Shown: in pieces, positions 21,593 through 33,930 of the stretch
Numbering within the stretch: position 1 is the first letter of the stretch
Layout: every line of letters starts with the position of its first letter
Source of the DNA: Liquidambar formosana
Lineage: Eukaryota > Streptophyta > Magnoliopsida > Saxifragales > Altingiaceae
Reading direction: 5' to 3'
DNA: 64,000 nt
Assembly (NCBI GenBank): GCA_039720395.1
Contig: CM077827.1
Coordinates: 20,077,602 to 20,141,601 of the forward strand
Position numbers and translations under genes: made by a program
Notes under the pieces: generated by a model
What the model was told of the DNA's origin: nothing
The model's input: only the letters and a program-made list of their open reading frames with translations
Databases searched by the model: none

Positions 21593-23460
21593 CAACCTCG
21601 TTCCTGCCCACCGTAGGTGCCCAACGAAGAGGAACATGTTTCGTGGCTATGATTGAACCTACATGGTTCAAGCCTCCTTGGCTTTGGAGAAATATAAAAT
21701 TTGATCTTTGCAGGATTTTCGTAATTTTACGTATTTTGTTTGTTTGGTGTTAGAGTTTGTAGGCATTTGATTATAAGTTTGGTAAAAATATTTTGTTTTG
21801 TTTAGTGTCAGAGCTAGCTGGCTTTTGATTATAGGTTTAGTAAATATTTTTTTTCTTGTTTGAGTTAATTTGAGTCTTTTTCTGTTATTTAATAGACTTC
21901 TACTTGTTTTAATATTTTTCTAATATGACTAGAAATAGACTTTTTTATGAAGACTAGGAATAGACATTAGAAAGTAGGCCTTATGGGTCTCTGTATATAA
22001 GCAAGGTTCATAGATATAACTACACAATTGAACACTGAAATTGTCTGCGGATATTGCATTCAAATATTCAATTAATGGATATTCTTCTAGGTAAAACACT
22101 AAAACAACCGTTAGTGAAAATCCAAAGTTTATCTTCTCTTTTCTTCTTCTGCTTTCTCCTCTTTATTTTGATTTAAAGCATTGTTGTGACCTTTACCAAT
22201 CCACTGACCTTTCTTTACCTTCAACCTTAAGCCTACAACCTTTAATTTTGATCCTAAATCCCAACTAACCTTCCTATTCAATCCAACCTTGAAAAACCTA
22301 AAATCTCCTTCATTGTTCAAAAATTACATCAAACTATTACTTTATATTTCTTATAATGTTTGTAGAGCTGCGCTTTTATGGCAGTTTTGTGGTCATTTGG
22401 CCTAAGAGGAACACTAAGGTCTTTATATAATGACAGAAGTGAAGAGAGAGAGGGGTTGGGAAACATAATGTATTTTTGCTTCGTTATGGGTTTTAGTGGA
22501 TAAATATTTTGAAGGAGTTCTTCTCTTTTTTATCATGAGGAATTGAATGAAGATTTGTTCTTCAAAGAGACTTCAGAGAAGGTGTTTGGTAGGTCATTTT
22601 TATCCTCATTGAATAGTGTTTTGGTTTTATTTTTGGGATCTGTGATGGGTTTTACCTTTTTTTACAAAAATAACTGTATCAGGGTTTAGTTTTGGGGTTG
22701 TGAAGGCTTTGTTTTTGTTTTGGCCACTCAGGCTTTGGTGGTGGTAGGCATTTGTGATAGGCATTTGTGATAGGCTATTGGAAGTTTTTGTTTTCTTTGT
22801 CAGTTTGGGCTCCTTGTCCAAATTGTATCATCTTTCTTATTCTTTTCTTTTTTTGATAAGGAAGTTTTCACCAATACAATTCATTTTCTATCCCAAAAAA
22901 AAAAAAATCCTACAAAAATTCAAAATGATTAAACTGAAATTTAGAAAATTCAAAAAGGCTATGTGGCCCCAACAATTGAACAATGCAACATTTACAGTAC
23001 TATAGGTGCCCCAGAGGAGTATGTTTGATGGGATATAATTGAATGGACATGGTTCAAGCCACCATGGATTTAGTTAGATATGCAAGTGCACAGATTTGGG
23101 TTAGCTTGACGAGTTACTAGAAGCTTGCTTATAATTTTGACTAATTCTTATTATTTTGTTTTGAGTTAGGTTTAAATCTTACGTAGTTATTAAGAAATCT
23201 ACCCTACTAGATTTGGCTTTTTTCTTTTAGTAAGTCTTTTAATGGTGAGGCTCCACTTGTTATCTTCTAAATAAGACTACTACAAAACCTTAGTGAGACT
23301 CAGGTTTATCTTCTCCCTATCCTCTTCTGCTTCTTCTTTTTCTTCTTCTTCCTCTTTCGTTTTTTAAAATTTTAATTTACAAAACTGTTATTCTATCCCC
23401 AACTATGCCTGTCTTTAATCATAATTTAACCCTAAATCTCAAAACCTTTTACTGTCCAGA
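21593..23460. repeat. Two diverged direct copies, possible LTR remnant
   Basis: Around 21612-21680 and again at about 23004-23070 the sequence reads TAGGTGCCC(A/C), then ATGTTT, then an ACATGGTTCAAGCC(T/A)CC(T/A)TGG motif. Both copies later reach TTTATCTTCTC and a TTCTTCTTC-rich stretch (about 22128 and 23307). This looks like two ancient LTRs or a diverged duplicated repeat about 1.4 kb apart. No coding region of a retroelement is visible between them. Confidence 0.35.
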
Positions 23461-24230
23461 AATTACAGCAAGCTTCTTGTGATAATTTACCATATTCTTC
23501 CTTAAACCATCACTAAATAATCTTCATTCCATCTGAAAGCCCTAATGCCATAAAAATAAATAAATAACTAAAACTACACTTTGAGAGCTGTCTTACATTA
23601 CAGTTTGTGAAAGAAGATGATGGAGAACACAGGAAAACTATAGCATAAAAACTGAAATAAAGAGGAAAAAAATTGGATATCTGAGAGATCTTAAATTGAA
23701 GCCCGAAAGTAACAAAATTTAACATTAGGTTCAACAAAAATAGCCAAAAGACATTGAGGTTCCAAATTTAAAATGCTTATTAGAGAGAGAGAGAGTGCAC
23801 CCTTGAGAGAAAATCACGTCTTACTAGCCTAATATCTTGTGTAGAGAAAAACCAAAAGCAGGTCTTTGGTCTCTTAATCTATAATAAGACGAAAATGCCA
23901 CACAAAATCAAATCGTAAATTAGATGAAATCAAACATTATTAAAAGACAATAATATGAGAGAACCACAGAGACATACAAATAAAGAGACGGAGAGAGGAC
24001 GCGATTGAAGAATCTGGTTCGATTGAACATGAAACCTGTTAACCACAAAGGCATAGAGAGAGAGGGAAAATATCTGATTCGATCACAAAACCCTAAAACG
24101 AGACTGCTGAAACGATGGCAGTTAGAACGATAAAATTTGGAAGTAGAAAGTTCAGAAGCTAGGCGCTGGCGTCATCTGTTGTTATGTGCATGTTTGAGTG
24201 CTCCACCCATGAACATCCACGAAGCTCAAC
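23461..24230. other. Anonymous sequence with telo-box word
   Basis: No gene supported. AAACCCTAAA at 24088-24097 matches the plant telo-box. On the minus strand the surrounding sequence, with GA/CT-rich runs, resembles a 5' leader, but no coding exon follows that I can recognise. Confidence 0.3.
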
Positions 24231-24237
24231 TAAGGTA

Positions 24238-24390
24238 ATGCTACCATGCCCCACACTTTAGCCCCACATTTTATCTTACCATGTGTATTTAGGAGGATAA
24301 AGTTATGAGACCTATTGATATGATTAAATCTTAAAAATTAAAACTCTCTTAAATACATGTAACAAAATAAAGTGTGGGGCAAAATAGCTT
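24238..24390. mobile_element. Small MITE with TA duplication (153 bp)
   Basis: The left end ATGCTACCATGCCCCACACTT and the inverted right end AAGCTATTTTGCCCCACACTT match at most positions and are flanked by TA (24236-24237, 24391-24392). It is non-coding. A TA duplication points to the Tc1/mariner group, though the terminus is not the classic Stowaway one. Confidence 0.75.
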
Positions 24391-24392
24391 TA

Positions 24393-25019
24393 CCCCCTCA
24401 AATAATGTGACCCACGTTCTCAATATGCTGCTAAGTAGTCTTTAGCTTCTCTTTACACTAGTGTTAGCACAGGAAATTTTTTTTTTTTTTTAATATATTG
24501 CACCAAAAAAAATAGAAAAAAAAATTGATGAAGAAATGTATTTTATTAAATACTCCCTAAAAGTTATTCTAAAAAATTATGTGTGTTTCATTAAACAAAA
24601 CAAAAAAAAAAAAAAAAAAAAAGGAGTTACTCTTAAAATTTATTTATTATCAATTATAATATAAAATCTAAGATATCAGACATATGATTTATGTATAAAC
24701 ATATTTCCAACATATGGTAAGAATGGAGAAGACTTGTAAAATAATTATTAGACCAAAGCAATTTATGGTAGTCGTAGAACAATTTGAAAGGAAACAAATT
24801 TGGACTAAATTTGTGAAGAAATATAAATATCTATGGACTTGCATTAATAGAAAGTAATTCAAGGGTTTTTTTTTCTTTTTTTTTTGGGCAAATCTTTCAT
24901 GAATATGGCAAATCTTTCAAGAATGAAAACCAAAAAACAAAAAAGAAGTCAACTTCAAAACATTTTTCTTTTCATTTTTTTTTGTTGCAAATTTCCCACA
25001 TTTTTTTTTTCCCGATATT
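24393..25019. other. AT-rich anonymous sequence
   Basis: Contains poly-A and poly-T runs (about 24478-24492, 24601-24622, 24866-24885). No gene or element can be supported. Confidence 0.4.
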
Positions 25020-25024
25020 GATAA

Positions 25025-26650
25025 TGTTAGCCTCAAGGTTTCATTCCATGAATATATTATGATTTTGCTGATAACAAACCATTGATAATTATGGCCTAAT
25101 GTTTATCATTGAGTTGATCATTATAAGTTAGGACTTTCTATGCTCAAATGAGATATCATAAAAAGACAGCCAAGAGAAGAAGAGAAGCAAACAATAAGAA
25201 AGTAAGAGATCAAAGGGCAATCAAATGGCTTCGTCAAGTGACAGATCAAGAGAAGCATAGAGCCCCCAAAGAAGAGAAGACTCCAACTCTCAAGAACCCC
25301 AATAACAGAAGACTTAAAGTTATTAAAGACTTGGGTATTTAGGTGAGAGTTTGGATTTTATGTAAATAGTTGAATGGTGAAACCTCAATGACTATATGAT
25401 CTTTATATCATAGACCATGATCCTAAGAAGTCCTAAACTTAGAATTGAAATAGCCTATTTCTTGCTGTTTAGATTTCAGACACTTGAATAAGACGTCTGA
25501 AATGATTTAAGACGTCTGAATTTGAGTCTTGTATACAGACCTATATACCAACTCTCTGGATATTTAAGACGCCTATTAAGACGTTTGAAATGATTTAAGA
25601 CTTCTGAAATCCTCGTTTTGACAGAAAAACAGCTAGTTTTCTAAAAGCGTTTTTAACTCGAAAAGTGCTCAAATGGCTATATTTTCAAAAGGACTGCTAC
25701 CAAACAATCATAAACCATCCAAGCTATATAAATGATGTCTCAAATACTTTAGTGGTATGGATTAATAAAGGGAAAAAGATTATACTTTTCATATCCATTA
25801 TCAAGCCCTAGATTCACATACTTGAGCTTTCATTGTTCATATCATATTAGATTAAGCTTAATTCGTCATTTCCCCTATCAAGAGAGATTTGTTGTTGTAC
25901 TAAATTCACATCTATCTTTGAGAGAGATTGAGAGTTAGGCATAACCCTTGTTGAGCAAAGGGGATTTGCTTATTGTAAATGTTTGATCTACACCCACAAG
26001 TAAATTGGGTTTGATCTTCACCTAGAAGGAGATTTTGAAAATGTTTGATCTACACCCAAAGTAGATTGGGTTTGATCTTCACCCGCAAAGAGATTGGTTA
26101 GCGGGTCTGTAGATAAGACTCAAATTCTGACGTCTTAAATCATTTCAGATGTCTTATCAGACGTCTTAAATCCAGACAGCAAGAAATGGGCTATTTTCAA
26201 TTCTAAGTTTATAAATGATTTTATAAATAAAGTTTACGACTTCCTAGGGTTGTGGTCTATGATATAAAGATCTTATAGTCATTGAGCTTTTACCATTCAA
26301 CAATTTATATAAAATCCTAACTTTCACCCTAAATACCCGAGTCTTCAATAACTTCAAGTCTTCTTTTGTTGGGTTTCTTGAGAAGTTGGAGTCTTCTCTT
26401 CTTTGAGGCTCTTATACTTCTCTTGATCTTTCACTTTATGAAACCATTTGATAGCCCTTTGATCTCTTACTTTCTTTTTGTTTGCTTCTCTTGTTCTCTT
26501 GGCTGTTTTCTTATGATATCTCATTTGAGCAGAGAAAGTCCTAGCTTATAATGATCAACTCAATGATAAACATTAACCCATAATCATCAATGCTTTGTTA
26601 TCATCAAAATTATAATATATTCAAGGAATGAAACCTTGAGGCTAACAATC
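25025..26650. repeat. Large inverted repeat (arms about 0.55-0.6 kb)
   Basis: The left arm 25025-25620 and right arm about 26110-26648 are inverted copies with a spacer of about 490 bp. Matching landmarks include ATGAGATATCAT (25148, inverse near 26513), TTATCATTGAGTTGATCATTATAAG and AAGACTTGGGTATTTAGG. RNA across it could form a long hairpin. AGACGTCT-type words recur within the arms. Confidence 0.8.
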
Positions 26651-27254
26651 TCCTTCTTTTTATGATGACAAATTATTGATGTTGATCATAAAACAATAAG
26701 CATTAAAATTGTTGGAGGGTAATAAATAAACACAATTTTCATACTCCCCCTAACAGTATGCATAATAATACCAATAATAGAGTATGCAAGTAATACCAAT
26801 GGTTATCATCAATATGCATTTACACAATTTAATGTATGCATGATACCAAAAATATCAAATGTAATATCATCATGCATTTTTACATTAAGCCCAAACAATA
26901 TTATATATATATGCTTCCCCTAAATTTGGGTTTGATCTTCACCCAGAAGGAGAATTTGTAAAGGTTTGATTTACACCCAGCATGTAGATTGGGTTTGATC
27001 TTTACCCGCAAAGAGATTGGTTAGTGGATTTGGAATCTTTAAGTGGAGTTCTTGAGGTAAGGACATAGGTAGGAGAGCCGAACCTCGTTATATCTTGTGT
27101 TTGATTTCTCTAACTTCTCTTATTTATTTGCTTTCATTAATTGTCTATTTGCACCATTGTTTAATTTACTATATTTTCAAAAGTTTTTACAGTTCCATAT
27201 ATTTTGCATTAACCCAATTCAACCCCCCGTTATGAATTGATTCTTGGGCCAACA
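25025..27254 (+). mobile_element. LTR-bounded unit with internal inverted duplication
   Basis: Starts TGTTAGCCTCAAGG and ends GGGCCAACA, flanked by a perfect 5-bp duplication GATAA (25020-25024, 27255-27259), as for a solo LTR. The interior is not simple. The first about 590 bp (25025-25620) reappear inverted at about 26110-26648. The inverted arm runs straight into AACAATCTCC (26645-26654), the complement of a polypurine tract next to an LTR start. The last part resumes the forward LTR. An approximately 100-bp block with GGGTTTGATCTTCACCC occurs just before (26008-26105) and just after (26929-27028) the inverted insert. There is no coding sequence. Confidence 0.75.
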
Positions 27255-27259
27255 GATAA

Positions 27260-28480
27260 GATGGGAGAAGATTTGAAGAATAATATTTAAAACCAATGCT
27301 ATATATGGAAATCATAAAAGAATTTGTATGGAAACACAATTTGCATTAAAAAGCGAAGGTTAGGTTCCAAATGTGGGTTTTTATTTATTTATTTATTTAT
27401 TTTTGGTGTAATCATAAAAGACTTCGAAAGGAAAGAAAATTTGAAAGAAACAAAAAAAATAAATAAATAAATAAAGGGAAGGCTAAGTTCGAAACATGTT
27501 CTCTTCTTCTTCTTCTTCTTCTTTTTTTTGGTGTAATTGTGAAATATTTTGAAAGAAAAATAAATTGCATAAGAAAAATAAAGTGCAAAATGGGAAAATT
27601 ATAACAAATAATTTATAATTTAAATTAAACATATATGCATGTATTAGAAAACTTACTATTCCGTATTTATGATTGCAAAGTTTTCATAGAACAAAAGATG
27701 TGTAAAAGTTTTTAGTTTTTTTTTTTTTTTTTGGATGCTTGATTGAAATCTGAAGAAATTAAAGTAGGATAGTTCCAAAAAAAAAAAGGAGGAGAGGTGA
27801 GTGGGGGAATTAGAAGGCACAGAATCATGAGTACGGTGTTTATTACACAAAATCTCTCTCCCTTTCATATTCTCTTCCCTTTACATGTGCAGTGACAAAC
27901 CATTTGAAGAAAAAAATAGGCAAAAAAAACATATTTATAATTACCTTTTCTGGAGTATGCATGTGTGTATATAAAGTTATAAACCATTGCAACTGTTACC
28001 AAATCTTGTATATAAAATTATGTTCCATAGGTGAAATTTATAGAGAAGAAGAAGAAAGTTTCATTTTAACGTGGGGAGAGGTAGACGTTATAGAAATTAG
28101 AAGAGAAACCGCAATAACGTTTTGGAAAAAATAATCTACTTATATGTGAAACAAAGGAAGATGGCTTTTAGAAATAGAACACTAAGGGTTACAACCTTTA
28201 AAAGTTGAAGGTGCCACATGGTAGTATAAAAAATCGCCATGTGGCTATGATAAACATTACTTATATATATATATTAGATAACTAAGTTTATTTTGCATGT
28301 GTATTTAAAGCATGTAGTGTGTTAGTGTAGTGGGTTGTGTGATGTGGTAGTAGTTATAGGGTGTTATGATGTATTTAAATGTTTTTTCCTTACTATCCAT
28401 CTTGTTGTTTAGGATGTTTGGTTACTCTCAAAGTACACATTGTTTATGATCTACAATTGCTAAGTCTAAGAAAACCTATA
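27260..28480. other. Anonymous sequence with simple repeats
   Basis: A segment of about 130 bp is imperfectly repeated (near 27355-27470 and 27475-27560), with GGTTCCAAA/AGTTCGAAA and TTTTGGTGTAAT words. ATTT and CTT microsatellites lie at about 27380-27402 and 27508-27530. No gene supported. Confidence 0.4.
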
Positions 28481-29260
28481 ACGTTAATATCAGAGCGGAT
28501 GCTCCTGGCATTGCGGAGGCCACGAGAAACGCTAAGATTAATGAGATGATGTTATGGGAGTGTTGAAGGAAACCACCGAGAAACAAGGGAAGATGATTGA
28601 CTGACGTGATGCAGAGGCTTACGATTATGGACTCTCATATTGAAGGTCTTTTAAATACTGCAAAATATGGAAAATGGAGAAAGTTCTAATGGCTGGTCCT
28701 TTAATCAACTGTATACGGTGCTTGAATCCGAATTGGATAGTGTCTTCACACTCAGGTGGCATGATTAGATTTTCTACAATTTGATGGAACTGATCCATTG
28801 GGGTGGCTTTATCGAGCGAAACAATTTTTTTTTTTTTGTATCAACAAACCCTCGCTTCTCAAAGGTTGTAGATAGCTTCTTTCAACATGTTAGAGAAGGC
28901 GTTGGTTGGTTTCAGTGGATGGAATGATCTGGAATCATTTCAAGTTGGGAGCAGTTCTCTCTAGCTGTACGAAATCATTTTGGAGGTTTGCAATATGAGG
29001 ACCCCACAACACCGACGTCATTGTCGTCAAGGAAATTGGGAGGGGGAAAGAGCATGGAGAATGACGAAGATGGAAGGGTGCGAAGAAGTTGGGATACTAA
29101 TGACAGAAGAACAGGGTATTTTGGTCCTCAAAAAGGAGGAGGGAAGAGAGTAGATCTAGTGTCATCAAAATCACAGGAGTAAGCATGCAAATTTGGTTAT
29201 TTACATGACACGTGTAAGAAGGAAAAACATGCCACATCAATTTGGAGGACTGCATGGTGG
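28480..29260 (+). mobile_element. Degraded Ty3/gypsy fragment: PBS and gag
   Basis: TTAATATCAGAGC near 28486 resembles an initiator-Met primer site. Downstream, in broken frames, comes a gag sequence. At about 28765-28830 it reads LQFDGTDPLGWLYRAKQFF, the conserved gypsy gag motif. A weaker stretch at 28840-28960 and QYEDPTTPTS at 28991 follow. Stop codons and frameshifts are frequent. No pol or LTR could be placed. Confidence 0.6.
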
Positions 29261-29822
29261 AGCGAAGCATTGTCCAAAAAAATATACAAAGTACATCTTT
29301 TTGCTAATAGAATATTTTCAAGGGAAAATTAGCTGAAAGTATAATTTTAGTGAACTTATAAGGGCAAAAGTCTACGTAGGAATCTTGTATAGGCATAAGT
29401 CCCATTTTAAGTAAAACGTGAGTGTTTTATAAGGGTGTTAATTGCATAAAGTCTATATTACCCTTAAGTTGTTATTTTTTGTTTAAACATAAAATGACAT
29501 CACTTTTAATTTATATGTCGCTTTTTGATAAAATTTATATTTTTGTCATCTACATTTCGAAATTTTTGAAACAAGACCCATGATGATTATAAAATAAGGA
29601 AAAAAAATAAACAATTACATTAACTAAATGTGTTGTTTTAAAATAGTTACATGTAACTATCTTTTAAAATTTTAAATTAACTTGTTTTTAGTAGAGTTTA
29701 AATTAAAATTAATTATTTTGAGAGTAATTTTAACAGTTTCATGCCATGTGTGGTTATCATTTTTCAGTAAGGATGAAGAGGATGAGAAGAAAAAAAAAAA
29801 TCTATATCTATATATATATATA
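29261..29822. other. AT-rich flank of the MULE
   Basis: No gene seen. It ends in a TA microsatellite (about 29803-29823) at the element border, which hides the exact 9-bp target duplication. Confidence 0.4.
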
Positions 29823-31020
29823 TAACAGTGTTCCTATCAGCTGAAGCTTATATACTAGTATGTAAGCCGACATCAATCCAACCGTCCATGCTATGTAACC
29901 ACAATCCAATGGTTAAGATTAGACCTCTTTTTGATTAACTGTTGAACCCCTTTTTTACCTGAAAGTACAACCTATAGCAGTCACATCATGTTAAGCTTTC
30001 CTCGAATGGTGAGACCCAAAATGATTTCAAACTTGGGGGGCAGAAGCAATTCCATCAAACACTATCAGTTTCATCAGCACCGGACACTTTCTTTCCGTGA
30101 AGCTCACCAGCCGGCAACAGGTAAGCTTCTCCTATTTCGATTTTTTATTTTTTATTTTTCCCCTCTTCTCTTCTCCAAACCCTCAAACCCCTTCCTATCA
30201 CAGCAAACCCCCCTGCAGCAACAAACCTTACCTACTGCGTCTCCCTCTCCAAGAAGCTCATCGCTGGCAACAAGTAAGCTTCCCCTTGTTTCGATTTTTT
30301 TTTTTTTTTTTTTGCCTCTTCTCTTCTCTAAACCCTCACACCCCTCCCCATCGCAGTGAACCCTACAGCAACGAACCTCACTGCCAGCATCCTACCATTG
30401 CCGGTCTGTTGCATCTCCCTTTCCACGAAGCTTATCGCCAGTGAACTGGTAAGCTTCCCCCTATTTCGATTTCTTCTTTCTTTTTTTTTTTCTTTTTTTT
30501 TTTTCTCCTTCTTCTCTTCTCTAAACCCTCACATTGTGTGACCTTTGACCCTCCCCATCACAGCAATACCCTCGCCGCCACAGCAACCCCACTCACTGCC
30601 AACATCCTGTTACTGCCATAGTAACCCCCACTGTTGATGAACACTAGTAAGCTTCTTCCCTTTTTCTATTTCTCAATTACCCTCACACCGTGTGACATTT
30701 TTTTTTTTTTGGGGATAAAAACATCATTGATTACCATAGTTCTCTTTGCATTCGTGCTGGCTGCTGAGTATATTGTGTGTATTGTGCCTTGCCCTTTTTT
30801 TCCATGACTGATGTTCGAATTTGATCGATATTATTTGATTGATGATATTGCATCCACCTTGTAAATTTGAGAATATTTTGATTGATATTGTTTTGGGTTT
30901 CCTTTATTGGATTTGGGTTGAAACTATTTGCATCCAAACTGTTTGATAAAATTATTGAAAGAAAGAGGGAAAATAGCTTAAAATTCCAAATATTCTGACT
31001 TAATAACCTTGATTTTTGGA
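29823..31020 (+). repeat. MULE left terminal inverted repeat
   Basis: Pairs with 36316-37539. It includes four GTAAGCTTC units at 30121, 30274, 30449 and 30647, each followed by a T-rich run. The first three continue to CTCTTCTC(T/C)(A/C)AACCCTCA and a CAG; the fourth is shorter. The inner part, read on the minus strand (30937-30731), is open and similar to plus-strand 36407-36607 in the other arm. Confidence 0.85.
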
Positions 31021-31279
31021 ATGCAAGTTGCTTTCCACTGTGAAGTTCATTGGTATGATATAACTGTTGTGTTTGATTGCTCTTGTCGACGTTATTTTTC
31101 CTCTAAACTATTTAGGCCCACTTTAATTGTGATTGGGTTATGCAGCAATAATTTTTTGTTGTTTACTTTTTGATTCATTGGAGTATTGTTTATGTTTATT
31201 TTTTAATTTTTTTTAAAACAATATTAAGATTCTTTGTTTATACAGATTAATGGAGGATTTTTATATTGAATTAGATTAT

Positions 31280-33930
31280 GACTTACAACCATAACACCAT
31301 GACTCCTCCTCAGTCAATTCGGATGATTTTCACACCACTATTGGAGGTTAACCATCATGGGCCAACAATAACTGTTTGGTTGTGGGTTCTTGTGTGATGA
31401 GAACCACGAATCTTTTATTTGGTTGTTTGAGAAATAGATGAAAGCTATGCCAGGCGAGCCGCCTAAGATGATCATTACTAATTAAGATCTAACCAGTGGA
31501 GATTGCCATTAAACATGTACTCCCAAATACATACCATAGGTAATGCATTTGGCACATCTTGAATAAGTTTTCTGAGAAACTTGGTGCTTGCATTTGTAAC
31601 CAATATTACAAAGACTTTCGTACATGTATTTGGGATTCAAAGGGACCAGAAGAGTTAATTTGAATGTAGATGGGTTGTTCTAATTGAAAAAAGTGAGTTA
31701 CATGATAATGGATGGTTGCAGATAATGTTTAACAAACGGGATAGGTGGGTTTCGACTTTTGTTAAACATATTTTCTCTGCTAAAATGTCAACTAGTCAAA
31801 GAATAGAGAGTAACCATTCATTTGCAAAGAAGTATGTGGACAAACGTAATTCTTTGATGGACTTTGTGACAAGGTTCAATAGGGCGCTTGCACAGCAAAG
31901 GTATGGCGAGTTACAAGCCGACCATGTTGATCATCAAGAGAAACCCATGTTGAAGACCCCGATTCCATTTGAGAGGCAAATGTCTGAAATTTATACACGT
32001 GCCATGTTTCAAAATTTTCAAAAAGAGTTGTGGGATTCTATAAAGTATGGAGGTGTTGTTAAGGTGGATGATGAGTTCCATACCATCTACCAGGTTGAAA
32101 GGCATGTGTTTGATGATGGCAAAAGGCAAAATGAAAATGGTGAAAAACTTATACCAGATAGGATCCGGTTTATTGTGGATGATAAGGTTGCTGATGTTTC
32201 AAGCTGCAATTGTAGAATTTTGAGTGGGAAGGAATTCCCTGCAAACACTTGTTGCACTAGATCTTTTGTAAAAACCAATACATTAATTTGTCAGGTAAAT
32301 ATATATTGAAGAGGTTGACAAAGGGTGTGTAAAGTGTCAAAGTTTAATAGAGGGCAGTGGGGTGAACATAGAGGATGCAGGTGATAGAAGTTTGTTGGTT
32401 CGCCGTAATGATTTATATGGAATTTTTGCAAGGGTAGTTGATGTAGCCGTTTTAAGTGTAGAGGAAACCGAAATATTGAAAGAAGATTTATTGTCTATTG
32501 AAAAAAATATCAAATCACGCTCTATTAGAGAATGTTGTAACAATTTGGGAGTTTATAGCAATTGCGCCCCAATTAGTTCTACTCCTATATTGCTAGAGCC
32601 CAATTAAGTTAGAGCTAAGGGATGTGGGAAAAGGATAAAAAGAGTAAAAGAAAAGGTAAGGGAACAAAATTTGACCAGATAGGATCCAATTTGTTGTGGA
32701 TGATAAGGTTGCTGATGTTTCAAGCTGCAGTTGTAGAATTTTGAGTGGGAAGGAATTCCCTGCAAACACTTGTTGCACTAGATCTTTTGTAAAAACCAAT
32801 ACATTAAATGTCAGGTAAATATATATTGAAGAGGTTGACAAAGGGTATGTAAAGTGTCAAAGTTTAATAGAGGGCAGTGGGGTGAACATAGAGGATGCAG
32901 GTGATAGAAGTTTGTTGGTTCGCCGTAATGATTTATATGGAATTTTTGCAAGGGTAGTTGATGTAGCTGTTTTAAGTGTAGAGGAAACCGAAATATTGAA
33001 AGAAGATTTATTGTCTATTGAAAAAAATATCAAATCACGCTCTATTAGAGAATGTAGTAACAATTTGGGAGTTTATAGCAATTGCGCCCCAATTAGTTCT
33101 ACTCCTATATTGCTAGAGCTCAATTAAGTTAGAGCTAAGGGATGTGGGAAAAGGATAAAAAGAGTAAAAGAAAAGGTAAGGGAACAAAATTTGAGAAGAT
33201 GAAATGGAGGTAATAAATAGAGACACTCGCATGACAATAGGAATTGCCTAGCCTTAATAAACATGTAAGTTTACTTATTGCTACCCTTTAAAACACTTAT
33301 TGTCCATACTTTAATAATTGCGAACAGTAATATTAAAACTACCACATTAATAATTGTATGAAAGCATATGTGTATCAATGTGTATTAACAGACCCATATA
33401 AGTATGTTTAAAACACAGCTCACAAATATATTCTACCTCTTCCATAAACTTGTAAGAACATTTCTTTATGGCTGGTAAAAATAAGTGATTCATAAGTAAA
33501 TATTTTGCCGATGTAATCCTTATTAATATTGGTTCTATGTTAAGTTGTTAATTACCTATAGTAAATATTCTGCCAATAAAATCTCGTTCTCTTGATTTAT
33601 AAGCCTCTATATATGGTTGGTAAAAATCAGTAAAATAGAATTGAACCTAATGTAGCTGGGGCTTTCTTTGAAATGAAAAATGGGTTGATCTATATCGAGG
33701 AATTCATTAATAGTGGGTAAAGTAAATTAAATTTTTAGAAGGGCTGTGGATATAACTAAAATGGATATAGAAATAGCTTCACCCTTTTTACAATTTCATG
33801 CAAAGAGTTGAGTATTTGATTATTGATTATCTTGTAGACCTGCTCCTAGTACTAATGTTGGAACTTCACGTAGTCATGGTCCTGTATCGAATGATGATGT
33901 GGTTTCTTCTACTGGGAAGTGAAGGATATT
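31280..33930 (+). pseudogene. FAR1/FHY3-type MULE transposase remnant
   Basis: 31345-31600 shows the transposase core in one broken frame (VNHHGPTITVW, then MKAMPGEPPKMIIT) with several stops; the Asp expected after IIT in the family is Asn. 31716-32309 is open and reads as the following region (KHIFSAKMSTSQRIESNHSF, then PFERQMSEIYTRAMFQNFQ) up to the CNC of a SWIM zinc finger. A frameshift at about 32220-32245 puts the rest of the SWIM motif (PCKHLL) and YILKRLTKG in another frame. NAGDRSLLVRRNDLYGIF-like sequence follows (32365-32430), repeated at 32885-32950. A short C-terminal exon may lie at about 33840-33924. The N-terminal DNA-binding part was not found. Confidence 0.8.
32154..33194 (+). 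repeat. Tandem duplication of about 520 bp in the transposase
   Basis: Copy 1 runs about 32154-32673 and copy 2 about 32674-33194. Both begin CCAGATAGGATCC and end GGGAACAAAATTTGA. They are nearly identical, with small differences at the start and a one-base indel near 32289. Both carry the same SWIM-region frameshift. Confidence 0.9.

Noticed and set aside
30097..30541. Three overlapping open frames in the MULE left terminus as a gene
   Set aside because: They are Phe/Ser/Pro-rich translations of T-runs and repeated modules; the same sequence is present inverted at the other end.
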